Source of the DNA: Centropus unirufus | Taxonomy: Eukaryota > Chordata > Aves > Cuculiformes > Centropidae | Assembly: GCA_013397695.1 (NCBI GenBank) | Contig: VYZI01000085.1 | Span: 930,080-994,079, forward strand | Direction: 5' to 3' | Length of the DNA: 64,000 nucleotides | Notes under the pieces: generated by a model | What the model saw: the letters and a program-made list of their open reading frames with translations, nothing else | Told to the model about the DNA's origin: nothing | The model's database searches: none | Made by a program: the position numbers and the translations under genes | Shown: positions 37,219 through 49,700 of the stretch, one piece after another | Numbering within the stretch: position 1 is the stretch's first letter | How the letters are laid out: each line of letters starts with the position of its first letter

Positions 37219-40200
37219 ACTCTGCCTGATGAGCGCCCTGTCCAAAATCACCTTGGACCTACAAGACAGCAAGTTTAGCCCATAATGTTTCCTCTATAGC
37301 ATATCCAGTACGTGTAGAAAAGGCAGATGCAAAGCCTCCTCCCATTTAGCAAGAGACAGCTGGCTGGTCAGCACACGTGCAGCTCCCATCCACCCCCAGC
37401 ATTGCCATCTCTTGCCCAGTCCTGGTGTGGCTGACAGGGATGATAAAGGATGCGTGCCCAGGAGGCCAGGCTTCAATTGTTCTGTTGCTCATGAAAACAT
37501 CGGGATGCCCTGTTTAAATCTGATGACTTTTAAGGAAATTATAAGTTGAGAGCATTACTTCAAATGCAAACAATAATAAGGTAGAGTTCTTTTGCTTGCC
37601 CACCCGAATTCTAATTATCCTAACAATCTGTTTTTCAGTCTGCCATTGAAGACTAGAGATTATTAAAGGGAATTTACTCTTATGATGAGAATGGGAGAAT
37701 AGTCTTAAAGGCTTATGTGCTTCCAAAGTTTGACAGAGCAAAAATTTATATTTCTATGAAAGCTCAGTGTAACAGTTTTAGAATTCAAGTGTGAAGTCTT
37801 ACTTAGAAATTAACTCATTAATCAAAAAAAAAAGAAAAAATGCATCAAATCCTCAACATTTTGAACTTTCTCTGTATGCAATAAACAATTCTCACCAATG
37901 TCTAAGGTTTATGCATAAAAACAAATCTGAGCAATCTTAAAGAACCAGACTGACATAAGGATAAGACGACCATAATTAACAGTGCAAAAGCATGTGCAAA
38001 GATAGGAGACACATTTTTGCTACTGAAAACACAGCATATACCATTTCTAGTAAGAATGTATGTTAAGATGCTACCACAAGTAAAAGGAATTAAGAGTTTT
38101 TCTTTTCAAGATCATTGCTATATACAGAATAATATTTACATTAAAATACATTTAAAGCACTGCTCTAACAATATCTTGAATTTTTCACTAAAAAAATTTT
38201 CACTGTTCTGCCAGTACATTTTGTCCCCACCCAGATAACCATACCTCAAGAAGGATCTGAAATCCAGTTCAGACATTCTCAAGCATTGCCTCTTGATATT
38301 TAGTAACGCAGTCAATACAGAAGGCAGACAACCCTGCAGGGGGGCAAGAAACCCAGACTTAGCTGTGATGTGCTGTCTATCCCAAGCATAGACATACTGT
38401 GTTCTGAGTTACTATAAGTAAAATGAACAGTATGGAATATGCATTGCAGATGGATTGCTTGCTGAGCAGAGCTTCTTGGCATTCACATACATAGGTAGGA
38501 GTCATTCACCATGTTTCAGATTTAACAGAGGGAATTAACGGGAAAAAATATTTGGTACATCCATAATGCAAATTCAGACATCATCTTGCTTTTCTGGACA
38601 GCTCAGCTTTTAATAATGTAACTTAGCGAGGTGTACACTGATTATAAATTTAGAAGATACTTATCCGAATTCATAGATATTTTAAAAGGAATGGCTCATC
38701 AGAAATCAGCGTTACAACAGAGAGACCCCCTGCTTGAAGCTCTAGCTGGGTGGTGAGCAGTTCAAGAAGTTTCCATCAGAGCTACCCCTAGCTCTCAGCT
38801 GTTAGAAGAGATGATCCTCCCAGGTAACCGTCTGCACTCTCATTCGAAATACTTCTTCCCTGGCAGAGCAACAGATTGAGTTTGATGGATATTCTTGCTG
38901 CATTCTGAGGTGTGAAGAAAAGGCCTGAACTGTGCATATGCTATAGGAGACAGTTTTCACTATTACTTCTGGTGGCTCATTGTAGCTGTTACTGCCTTGT
39001 TCACAACCTATGCACCGCAAGATATCTCTCGAAAATACAGCGTTTATTTCACTGGTTGCTTTCAATTTAAAAAGCATTTTTGCTCTGGAATATAATCTGT
39101 AAAATGAGATGTATCTCCTTTTTTCTGTAACTCCCACTTGAATATATTAATTTTCTGACGTAAATCCACGTGCCAGCTACACAGGCACAACATGATAGTC
39201 TCACTGATTCTTTCCTTCATCCGGTCCATGCCTACGCCCTTAACTAATTCCTGCATTGCTCCAGTGTGACTGCTTGTACTTAACTGTGCCGAAGATTCAA
39301 AGACAGATATAATGTCTTTCCCTGCCTTAGTGGTTTTGTATTTATGGTTAAACAGGAAATAAATTAGTTTAAAAAAGGGATTTTTGATAAATCAAGCGGT
39401 AAGTTAAGCATGAACACATATGTCTAGTGGAAGGATCTGATAAAGCAGAATTCAGATGCCATATTTTAAAAGTTAAATTTTACTTTAAATTAAGGAAGAA
39501 ACACATAATTTGTGAGAAGGTTATCCATAAGGATGTGACCGGTTTTGTTTCGCTTTTACTTCTTCCCAAACTTGACTTGTATAAATAGTTAAACCCCAGC
39601 GATAATCCTTCAGACTGCAGGTAGGAATGACTGCGAGCACCCTTTGCTATAAAGAATCTGAAAGCAACTTAAAGGAGAGAAGATGAATAAAAACTTAACA
39701 CAGCCACATCTGTACTGAACGCAGATTTGATCTTAAGTCCTGCAGAACGTCTTGCTATTCCTTCTATTTCAATTTTTTTCCCTGAGCAAACAACATTTCT
39801 AAGAAAATCCTATCTAGCCACGGCTAATACTTATCCTCATATTAATCAGTTGTCTAGAGATCATCCCACTTGGATGGCATGAGAAATACATCTTAGACTG
39901 AGCAAAATCCAGTAGGAGTTGGAAAGGACAGCTTGTACATTTGTGACGCGCCTTCCAACACAAGCATAGAAAGTCTTTGCCGAGCTGTTTAAGACAGGCA
40001 GTATGAGAATTCCTCCAGACCTAAACACAGTGACTTTATTTTTCAGAAAATAACAGAGGTATTTTAGAGCTGGTTTAAGGGTCCAAAGACAGTGAGAGAA
40101 TTGCAATAGAAGTTTATTTTTTCTTCCTATTCATACCCTCATAAAAGGCATTCTGTGCCTATTATTATTGTGCCTATTTATGCCATCGAAAAGGTATTCA

Positions 40201-41080
40201 TGGCAGAAGTAATTAAAAAAAAACAATTCTGGAAAATATGAAAGGGATAAAACACACTCCAGCTACGTAGTACTCTGTGATACAAATGCTTTCTTTTTCT
40301 CAGATGCACAGAATTTTAATTTAAAACTATAAGAGTATTCAGTCCTCCAGTCTTTCTAAAGTCGTATCACCACACAGCTTTTAGGGAAAATAGTGAGATA
40401 CATATTCTGTCAGTCTGAATCTAGACTTGGTTATTTTGGCATCCACGCACTCCATGCCAACAGATACTAAATCTCTTTAGCCAGTAAAATTTCCCTGTTC
40501 CTTACACTTGCATTTTTATGTCTCTCCTCCTATAATTTCCTGTAGAGGTGAGCAAGACAAAACCAGCTGCTTGGAATATTCCTCAAAATATATTGAGATT
40601 ATTCAGCCATCAGTTAAGCACAGGTCCATATATTTACCACATGATGCTCTTCCGGATGTTCTTGTTTCACTTTCCCATGTAGCCATTAAAGGAGCTTTGG
40701 AAATAACTTGTCGCATATTTATCTCAAATGGGCTGTGCTCTAATAGAGGTCAGCTGCAGCCGTGAATTTTATGCCCACCCTAAGAAACTGTGATGTCAGT
40801 CCGTATATGCCAGCTGAACCTCTCTTACTCAAAGTTGGAACAGATGGCTGAGCCTCTCTGAGTATAGACTCTTCATGGCCAACATTTTAAGCATAGGGAC
40901 TTGCCACTAATAAGACACTGGCACTGCTTTAGAAGAACAGGATGTTCTTTCATATTTCAAAACAACATTTCCCCTCTGAAAAAAAACAGTAAACAGTTTC
41001 TGAGATGTCCAAAAGGAGTGTCAGCTGATCCAGGGGATGCAGGAACAGCAGTATAGGATATTGTTTGTTGTCGTTGCCAT
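37219..41080. other. Gene-free stretch between the B copies
   Basis: No gene is recognised. Sequence is AT-rich and non-repetitive, with open frames up to 111 codons (minus, 38802-39137) lacking support. A strong acceptor-like site (CTCTCCTCCTATAATTTCCTGTAG, ending at 40541) opens an 80-odd-codon plus frame to 40765 but no donor or polyadenylation signal follows convincingly. Confidence 0.55.
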
Positions 41081-41435
41081 AAGGATTTTAATTATCCTGT
41101 TGTCTTTTCAGTTGGAGATAGCATTTCCTATTAAACTGCAACTGTAACATGGACAGCCCAGGTGTTCAGCTTTATTCTTACAATCTAAGCAAGCAAATTA
41201 CTTCATATTTATATTCTGAATTAATGTTTCAAGAAGCTATGAATGGATTGATGCCATTGTGGATACACCACCAACCCCTGGAACTTCACTTTGGAATTTA
41301 ACACTAATGAAAATCAGCAGTTGCTATTATTTTCCTTAAGGAACAAGGTATAAATATATTCCTGAGGATTTTTAAAATATCACCTACTACTGTTTTGCCA
41401 TGCTAGATAGTATTTTGGAGCAGGATTCATCTGCC
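41081..41435 (+). repeat. Duplicated block B, copy 2 (355 bp)
   Basis: This is the direct-orientation copy of 36786-37142, 4295 bp away. It lacks flanking A repeats: the left flank reads TCGTTGCCAT and the right flank CAAATATAGACGG. The homology edges are sharp at both ends. Most differences cluster in one 20-bp patch (about 41262-41283), with single changes elsewhere. Confidence 0.95.
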
Positions 41436-44400
41436 CAAATATAGACGGAGCTATCAGCACCCGAGCTACTTGTGAGGGCTCCCTTTATAGTCAGTGGAAA
41501 GAAACAGGCACTTTTAGAGTGCAATTGATCTTCTCTTAAGATTGACAGCTACACCGTAGACATCTAAAGTTGGAGGAGATTAATAGTGTCCCCAACATTT
41601 GTTAAATTATGCAAGATTCTATATAAATAGGAGACAAAGTCCCTTCCCTAAAGAGCTTTCATCTTCAGTCAATACATTTCCAGAACTGAGCATCTAAATT
41701 GCCTGTCTTTGTCAAGTGCCTCCCTTTGATGTTATTCCATAAGGTGCTCTCTGGTTTTCCTGGACAACACGCAGCGCTCACTCGAGAAAGCAGCGCGTTC
41801 AGGACAGGGAGCAGGATCACCCAGAGGAGCTCTGAGCGCTGCTTCTCCAGGACTGTGAAAGGGAACTTCTTGAAAAGTTTTTATTTATCTTTTTAGAAGC
41901 GAGTTGTGTTTTGTCAATTTTTACTGACAAGTCGGAAAAGGCAGTACTTCAAAGTGGAGGGAAGAGCAGTGTTTGCCTGCAAGAGCCTGCTCTTCACACA
42001 GATGCTAATTCCTCTGGGGGACAGCAAAGTGAATTAGCGGCTCCTCCTCTTCGCTCTGTGACATCCATACATGTACACGAGCACAGAGATAGAAGGGAGC
42101 TCAAAACATTACTTGTGTCATTTTCCAAGCCTTGGACGGTGCACTGAAGAGGTAGGAATCCACAGGCAGCACTGGCTTGAGAGTAAACTCTAAGATTTCT
42201 AGTGCACCATTCCCATGACAATGGGAAATAGCATTGAAAACACCATCAGATGCAAACTTTCCTTTTAAGAATCACTATATGCTTTCCTAACAATCGTCAT
42301 TACTTTTCTCACGTTCCACTCCCATCCTCACTTCAATAAACCTGTCCACAAATTACTTCACAAGTAATTTTCACTTTGGAAAAAAAAATTGGGGAGTCCA
42401 AAAAGTTAAAGTTTTGCATTCTTTAACTCTGCTGAACTGGTGCATAAATCATCTATTGACATTTCATAAATAACAGGGGTGAAGGACATCTCTTTATTCT
42501 GATAGGCTTCTGAACCCGACTGGCAGCTTCCAAAGGAGTTACCTACATCAGATTGAAGTCGAGCCTGAGAGGGAGACAAACCAACCAACCAACCCACCCC
42601 AACCAAATAAATAAATAAATAAATTACTGGCTCACAGACAGAGGGATTGCTTCCCCCAGATGCACATCAGGTTTGTCAAATCTATGCAGGACATGTCTAA
42701 TCCGATGAGATGAGCCCTAGGAGAAGTTGAAAGTAGATTATTCTACTGAAGATGAGATATCATAACTAAAATACCCAACTCGATAATTTAAATATCCATG
42801 GTAATAATAACAGAAAGATATGTGTGTTTATACTTGTCAGATAAACAAGTTAAACAAAAGCCCCAGAATTTTTAAAGCATTTTCCCTACCTCTCATATTC
42901 TGTCACTGGAACACCAGTCAAAGAGAACATCCTTGTTCAATGCATATAATCTCTTCTAGTGCATATTTAACTATTCAAATTTAGCCAATGTACTATTTTT
43001 ACAAAAATATAAAGCAAAACAAGATCTCAGTCACAACCACAAAATCTTTTTAATGTATTCCTTGTGCTACTTCTGAATATTAATAAAAATTAATAATTAA
43101 TTTTGCCTTTGGCATTGCAAGATATACTAGTTTTAATTAGTGTACTGTACTCCTATACAATTAAAAAATAATTGATGTCCACACTTATTGGCGGTCTCTG
43201 TGATCTCTTTTCCTGTTGTTGTCAACAAATGCCTCAAAAAACAAGTTCAAGAATGTTTTGCTGTCCACTTGATTTACACACCAAAAGTAACAGACAAATC
43301 TTTTATGATGAAACAGAACAGTTTTCTGTTTAAATTATACACAAGTATATTAACTAGAAAGAGAAAATTAAAAGTGGAGGGCTTGAAGAAATAATGGAAA
43401 GACTATCAAATTGTTTAGTCTGTCAACAAATTTGCCTGGAAAGTATCAGTAGGTGACAGCATATTTCAACTTAAATGCAGTGGCCATCTTGCGTTTGTTA
43501 CATCAATCCTGTCATGCATTTAATGCTGATGTCCTCCTTGATTAGCTTCAGTGATTTAAACTCAGCATATCATGTTACTGGGGGTTTTTTGTACATCATA
43601 TTAATTTTACCATGAACCACTTCATTATATAACCTGAAATCTCTCTTTCTCATGCTGAAAGAATGAGTCAAACAATCCAAGTATAAGTTCCCATGGGGAA
43701 GTAAACTAACTTCCCTTCAATGTATTTGCATCAGGAATATTGAATAAATATAAGGTTTTTTTATTACAGCCAATGAAACAAAGACATTAAATCCCAGATG
43801 TAAATTCTCCTCCACAATTATGAAACAGAACAAAAAAATTGTATAGTAAAGAACAACCCTAACAGACTACTCCTTATCTAATCCAGAAGTTCATGCTCGT
43901 AACTTGAATCTAGGTCAGAAAACGCATCTGGCAGAGACATTCTGGGACATGACAATAAGCTAACTAAAAATTGCTGAGCTTATTTTTTTAGCATCCCAGT
44001 ACGACACACCTCAGAGTTAAGACACAGAGCAAGGACTAGATAAACAAATAAACAGAAGAGCAAAAGGAGTTAGATAACACAGGAATAAAAAAATATTTAA
44101 CTTTTTTTTCGCCTAATCCACATGGTTGGAGGGTAGGAAACATGAAAAATCAGCAAATCTGATATTTATGTAATTAATGCTTTTATCATGATTAACGACC
44201 TCAATGGTCGTTTTAAATAAAAATGGATAGTAATTGAAGTAATGTAGGTAAACAAATCTCAATGAAGAAATGAGAGAACTACAAAGTACACTCTTCTTTC
44301 AGGGGATTTTTTAAAGCTATTTCTCACCAGCCTTTGTGGCACTGCAGACAGAATTCAATGTCTTACCTCCGCCACAGGAATTCCGTTGCTTTCCCTTTAT

Positions 44401-44540
44401 GCTGAAGACAGGAGTTAAGGCCAACCAGCAAAACTGTTCTATGAGGGCACCCTTCGTGGCTCCCACCACAGCCAGAGCTGGAAATTTACCCGTTCCCTTG
44501 ACGCATCCGACTTCAGAGAAGGACTGGAAATCACATCCCG
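41436..44540. other. Gene-free stretch with microsatellite and AT-rich block
   Basis: No gene is recognised. 43080-43170 is rich in TTAATTAATTTT and TTTTAATTAGTG cores, and 43490-43600 contains 'gtcatgcatttaatgctgat' and TTGATTAGCTTC; both are possible conserved elements. 44194-44212 is a small hairpin (AACGACC / GGTCGTT, 5-base loop). Confidence 0.5.
42577..42624 (+). repeat. Composite microsatellite (AACC)n-(AAAT)n
   Basis: ACAAACCAACCAACCAACCC with an imperfect CCACCCC end is followed by (AAAT)4-5. It is a simple two-motif tandem repeat, likely polymorphic. Confidence 0.9.
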
Positions 44541-44830
44541 TGCCCCTGCTACCAAGAAGCGTCCGCTTCACGCTAAGGAGCTGAAGGGCACCTGGAGACC
44601 TCCCAGCAGCACCAGGAGGCCTTAATGGCCTCCCACCCCTCTCTGCCAGCCACCCAGGACTTCTCCGCCTGGTGATGCTGGGGCATTTCCAGCACTGGCC
44701 GCAGCCACGCGTGGATCTTGGCCTTGTCTGCCACCCCAGCCAGACCCAGGCCCCACTGCTCCCCCCCTGCAGCTCACCCCTGGGTCCCCTCAGCAAACAC
44801 CAGCACTGCAAAAAGAAGCCTTTTGTCTTC
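44541..44830. other. Local GC-rich patch with long antisense open frame
   Basis: About 290 bp is much richer in G and C than the surroundings and includes a few CpGs (CCGCAGCCACGCGTGG), CCTCCCACCCC and GCTCCCCCCCTGCAG. The window's longest open frame, 164 codons on the minus strand (44317-44811), runs through it. Its Trp, Arg, Gly and Cys-rich composition is what GC-rich non-coding DNA yields, and I recognise no domain. On the minus strand a small exon-like block (acceptor CTCCTGTCTTCAG, donor GGAG|GTAAGA, about 44369-44403) lies beside it. It is not dense enough in CpG to call a promoter island. Confidence 0.4.
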
Positions 44831-47800
44831 TACAAAGGCCAGACTCATTTTTGTTGGCCTTTTTCCTCCCGTAAGTGGCTGCCTTTAACATAGGTACCCT
44901 GGGAATAAAGTGAGGTCTTTTCACCAAATTCTGCCCGCCACACTTCCAAAATTCATGAGAAATTTATATCAGATAAAAAGTACCAACTTATTAACAAGAG
45001 CCATCGATTCACATATGACCAGATTTCCAATAGCTAAAACCTCCCTTTATCTGTCAGTAAAGTGGTAAGCTGCAGGCATTAAAATTCCATTTGTATATAT
45101 TTTCCTAGTCTATGCAAACTATCAAATTCTTCAAATTTTCTAAATTTGTTTGTATCATAGCGTCATGGTTACAATTAGCACGATTCTGAACAATGGACCC
45201 ATAAGATCTTCAGCACTAAGAGTAAGCTCCTCTTCTAACCTTGTGCATTCTCTTCAGTTCAAGGCAGAAAAAGCAATAAATGCAATCCAAAGACAACTAC
45301 CACAGAAGGGCTCTCCCAGGTCAGGGCTCTAGAGAAGACTCCGGCTCCTGGAAGGTTCAAATACAAATCCTTTCTCTCCTTCTCATCATATATTTCTTCC
45401 CAATCTTCCCATAGAGGCAGTCCAACCAGGATGCTTTTCCCTTTTTATTTATGTGAATTCTCCTGACATGTCACGCACCACATTCGCAGCAATCACTGAC
45501 AGATAGTTAAAGTTTCTAACAGGCTACAGGGGAAACCATTTTCCACCAACTGGTCTCCTACATGCCAGGATAAAATATATCTTGTGGACTAAATCTCTTC
45601 CCACTTGTATTCTGCCAAAAATTGTGGGGTTTTTTTTCTAAATGAGGCCTGAATGAAATTCCACTAGATATTCCTGAGCTATGGCAGAGTAACTATTCCA
45701 ACACCAAAAAAAAATCTCCCCACAGATAACTGAACTTCTCTCAAACATGAGTTGTTTTCTGGAAACGTGACATGAGAATGGACTTCAATGTAACAGTAAG
45801 GTTTCTTGGTTTGTGCAGTCTTCATTGAATCAGAACCAGTTAAAGGCCACTTGAAACACAGGGTATGTCAGTACCTTAGAAAATTATTTTTAGATGGGAT
45901 GGAATGATTTCACCATAGATGTCTTCTTCATGGATGGATGAATATAGCCAGTTAGCTCACAGCATTTACAGTCTATGTATGTGGAAAGCCACCAGAACTC
46001 AGAAGTTGTTCCAGAATTACTATCATCACTTTTTAGATGTCTTTTCAGTATAAATTGGTTTTTTTAAAATCCAAAAGTAATGTTCACGTTTTCTATATAC
46101 CACCAGATTATGTCTGAGCTTTGAACAACTGACATAAAATGAGGAATTGTAGCCAGGCCACAGTAAGTGCAAACTTTGTTGGGGTTTTCCCCTAACGCAT
46201 CCAAAGGTATATTCAGCATTCCAGCCTTCCCAAACCCCAGAAGATCACAGCTCATGGTTTCCTGTATGGCTCACCTTAAGTCTTCACAATTTGCTGCAGA
46301 ACTGGGAGTTTGGAAAGAAAGGAGGTGGCAGCCTCAGCCTCCATAATAACCACCAAAGATGACTCTAGGAGGAACGGAAAATACACGGATAAGCCATCCT
46401 GCTACCCAAATTCTCCTCTGATCCCCCCTTCTCATAGCTTGGGAAGAAATCTGGATTTTCTCCAAGGCTAGACAGGTGGCAGGGAAATATTTTTTGGTTA
46501 ATTACCTCAGAATGCTGGGAAAGGTGTGCTGCTACCTCATGTCTGCATTGCGCTGCCTCACTCTGGTAATTAAGCTCATCAGTACTGGTACATCTACCCA
46601 CCAATCAAAGCTGGATAGAAGGGATATTTTGAGGAGACAAAGCATTAAACAGCATTGAATTAAGAGTTTGGGTAATCAAGGTGGCACATGTTCTACTTGA
46701 AAAATAAGGCCAACCCTTCCAAAAGAGGGACAGCTGGCATGCTGAAAGTCAATCTTAACTACAAGAAATGTATTTCTTGCTTTAAGAGTCACAGTTGGGG
46801 CCTCTGTGCAGGCTTGTAGCTAATGACTTGATAATGTCTCCTTCAGGAGAAGGGAAAAAGGCCACTACTCAAATTCTCCCCAGTTCCTCTTCATTTGGGA
46901 TCCTGGCAAATCAAGATTGGCTCGAATATTTTTATAATGACCAGTCTGGCCAACGGTGGACGCAGTGACAAGCACACTCAACCCAGCCTTAAATTAAACG
47001 CCGCTTTATAAGTGAAAAATTGGAGACCAAACCCAAGTGGTTCGGCTGAAATTAGAAAAACTGCGTGCCTTTACACAGTTTGCATGTTTTCAGCATTGCA
47101 AATGTCTTGCTGTTTTGGAGTATCAGACCAACCTTTCCTATTCTGACATTCGTGAACACATCCAAATTTAAACGCTATTATTTTTAATGCACTGTTTTCT
47201 GTAGGGAATACCAAGGCAAAGACAATTTTGTATCATTAACAACAGAGAGACATTTTCTGCTATCAGTGCTGCCAAAAAAAATGCAGTCTCATGTAATTCT
47301 GTGCAGATAAGTTTGAGATGTATTCTCTCTGTTTCTTAGAGAAAATAATGTGCTACCCCTGCCCAACCCACACAAATGTAAAAAATGAGCACAAAGATGC
47401 AAAGTTATGGATTCTCCTAATATTTTCCAGAAGCAGAGTAGCGTGGCCCAAGCGTGTTGCGTGGCACTCTGTTTACTTTACCTGCAGCTTGATGCAAGTA
47501 TCTGTGGCAGCATTTATGGGTGCACAAGTGACCAGATTAGGGTCCAGGCTTCACAGCTGCTCAGTCACGTGTTTTCAGTATTTTTTGCAATAGATTCCAT
47601 AGATAAAATTAATTAATTAACACATTTTTAATGTGTTTTTATAAAACCGCCCCTTAGCATCACCTGACCTGACAGTGCCTGGACTTACACCTAACTTAAA
47701 CAAAAGATACTTCTAGAAGCAAAACCCTTCAGCCTATGGGACCTAAAGCAGGAACTGCAGCACAGCTTAAGAGTGGTAATCAGTATTAATTGCTGTATCC

Positions 47801-49559
47801 ATGGGGATTTTTTGAACATAAATCAAATTAATAGATTGCACAATTTCTAAACTATTACTCCCAACAAACTTTACTCTAGATAAATAATTGCTTATGCTGC
47901 TTTTTAAGGACACATTTCTGCCAAGTCTGAGTTAGAAACCAGCCTTGGCCCTAAAAAAAATAAGTAATTTCAGCATTTGCTGAATTTAAATGTTGTTCAA
48001 TATAAAAACGCTACCAAAGTAATGTGTTAAGACGGCAAGTTGAGACCGGAGTCCAATTCTGACACACAAAAGGTGATACAACTCGAAACGATGCTAGATT
48101 GATCTTCTAATAAAAATGAACAATACATAAATTAGATGAGGACATTAAAAGTATTAAAGCCATTCGTCAAACAGAAAACAGTTTGTTTGATTTTGGGGGA
48201 AATACCATGACTCCAAAGCACTCCTCTGCACTCTCTTTCATCACTTCAGTAATTTTCAGCATGAGTCCATCCTCGCCTGCATCCGCCGTGTGCTGCATCC
48301 TGCTCCTCCCCCACTTCTCCTCTAATAGTGTTCTGAGAGAACTTCAAGATGTGGGCTAATGGAGCTGGCATGGCTTGGAGTTTAATATTGCATGTGCTTA
48401 ACTTTTTGTGCAACTGACCAACATGACATGTCTAACTGTATAAATGGAAGTTTTATGGTGATAAGATCAGTAGTTACTGAGATATTTATGTGACATGCTG
48501 ACAGATATAAAACTACAAAGCTTGCTTTTATGCCTTACATCCTCTAGAAAAAAAAAATAAATACTAAGATGATGGGTCACTTTGAAGAGAATTTATTATC
48601 TAAATTACCTAATACCTGGCTAGGTTCTAATATGCAAGATGAGGTCTCAAAAATGCTATTAAAACTATGAACTTTAATTTCAGCGGATCTTAGTGTTCTC
48701 TGCCAAATGGGGCAGAGTACAGCCAGTTTGCTTGTCTCTCTCTCTCTTTAGATCATGGCGCTGTCATCCAACCAAAAAGGAGAATGATGACAAAAACCAG
48801 AAAAAAAAAAAGAAGCACAAGATAATTTCTCTCCAGTTTAAACACTCTGTAGGCTTAGGTCTCTCAGGGAAACTCTCATTGCTGCTGGGGTGGAGCAGGA
48901 AGACTGAGAGAAGGTCAAGATTAAAGAAAATACATTATTTGTGTGTGTGTGCCTACTTCCCCCAACCCCATATAAACATTGCGGAATGGAGTCTCTTTTA
49001 CATTTTGATCTGGGGAAAGCCAGCCTCAGAGGTTCTTGCAGAGCAAGATGACAATGTCTCCTGCTGGCAGAAAGTAGCTCCCCACCAGCAGAGTCCATGG
49101 TTGAAGTTAAAAGCCTGCTTTGCATCCTTCTGTGTTTGATGCCAATGCTCCTTCCCACATTGAGAAGGTGGGCAGCTGCACCCATCAGTAAAGGAGAGGG
49201 GGACAACCTGGGGGAGGGGGGGCAAAGAAGGGAGAAAAATAAAAATAAATGCATTTTTGAGAAAAAAGTTAGAGACTTGTAAGGAAACATCAGGCCAGAA
49301 GGAGAGGCAAGTTTCACCTCAAGGGACCCAAGTACTGGACATCGTGCAAAGAATATTGACCCTGAGAATTAAATAACACAGAGGAGAAAAGCACCAGCAG
49401 ACTAGGGTAAAGTGCAAAATATTCACCTGCGCTGTGACTTTCCCATGAGATCAGACACTTCCATGCTACTGGGGATGTTCAGTGCCCTTCATCCTCACCC
49501 AAGATAGTCCGTGCCCTGATATCTTCTTGCACGCATTTCCCACTGGATGGATGAACCGT
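44831..49559. other. Gene-free stretch
   Basis: No gene is recognised. 47619-47637 is a short hairpin (AACACATT / AATGTGTT). A 148-codon plus frame (48693-49139) follows a fine acceptor-like tract (CTCTCTCTCTCTTTAG, ending 48750) but holds a poly-Lys run from an A tract and no donor follows. The overlapping minus frame of 159 codons (48838-49317) is equally unsupported. 48390-48407 echoes an old repeat. Confidence 0.55.
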
Positions 49560-49700
49560 ATCACCAGGACTGAGAAAAACAACCGCCACTTCAGCACCTC
49601 AACCATCCCCTCCCATCGTCCCCTATAACCAATCCACACCCCCTACGACCCTCCCTCCTTCTGTTCTTCTCGCCTCCCACACCCAAACACCAGCAGGAAG
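49560..49700 (+). repeat. C-rich, G-poor low-complexity stretch
   Basis: The plus strand is strongly enriched for C and depleted of G over about 140 bp: CACCTCAACCATCCCCTCCC, CCAATCCACACCCCCTACG, CTCCCTCCTTCTGTTC. There is no tandem period. The minus strand therefore carries G-tract clusters, too scattered to claim a stable G-quadruplex. Confidence 0.55.

Noticed and set aside
44317..44811. 164-codon minus-strand open frame as a gene
   Set aside because: It lies in a GC-rich patch where stops are rare, has no domain, and overlaps another open frame on the plus strand.
46280..46306. 27-bp minus-strand micro-exon-like block
   Set aside because: Fine pyrimidine tract and a GTGAGC donor, but far too short to distinguish from chance.
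48693..49139. 148-codon plus-strand frame after a strong acceptor-like tract
   Set aside because: It contains a poly-Lys run from an A tract, no convincing donor follows, and an equally long frame lies on the opposite strand.
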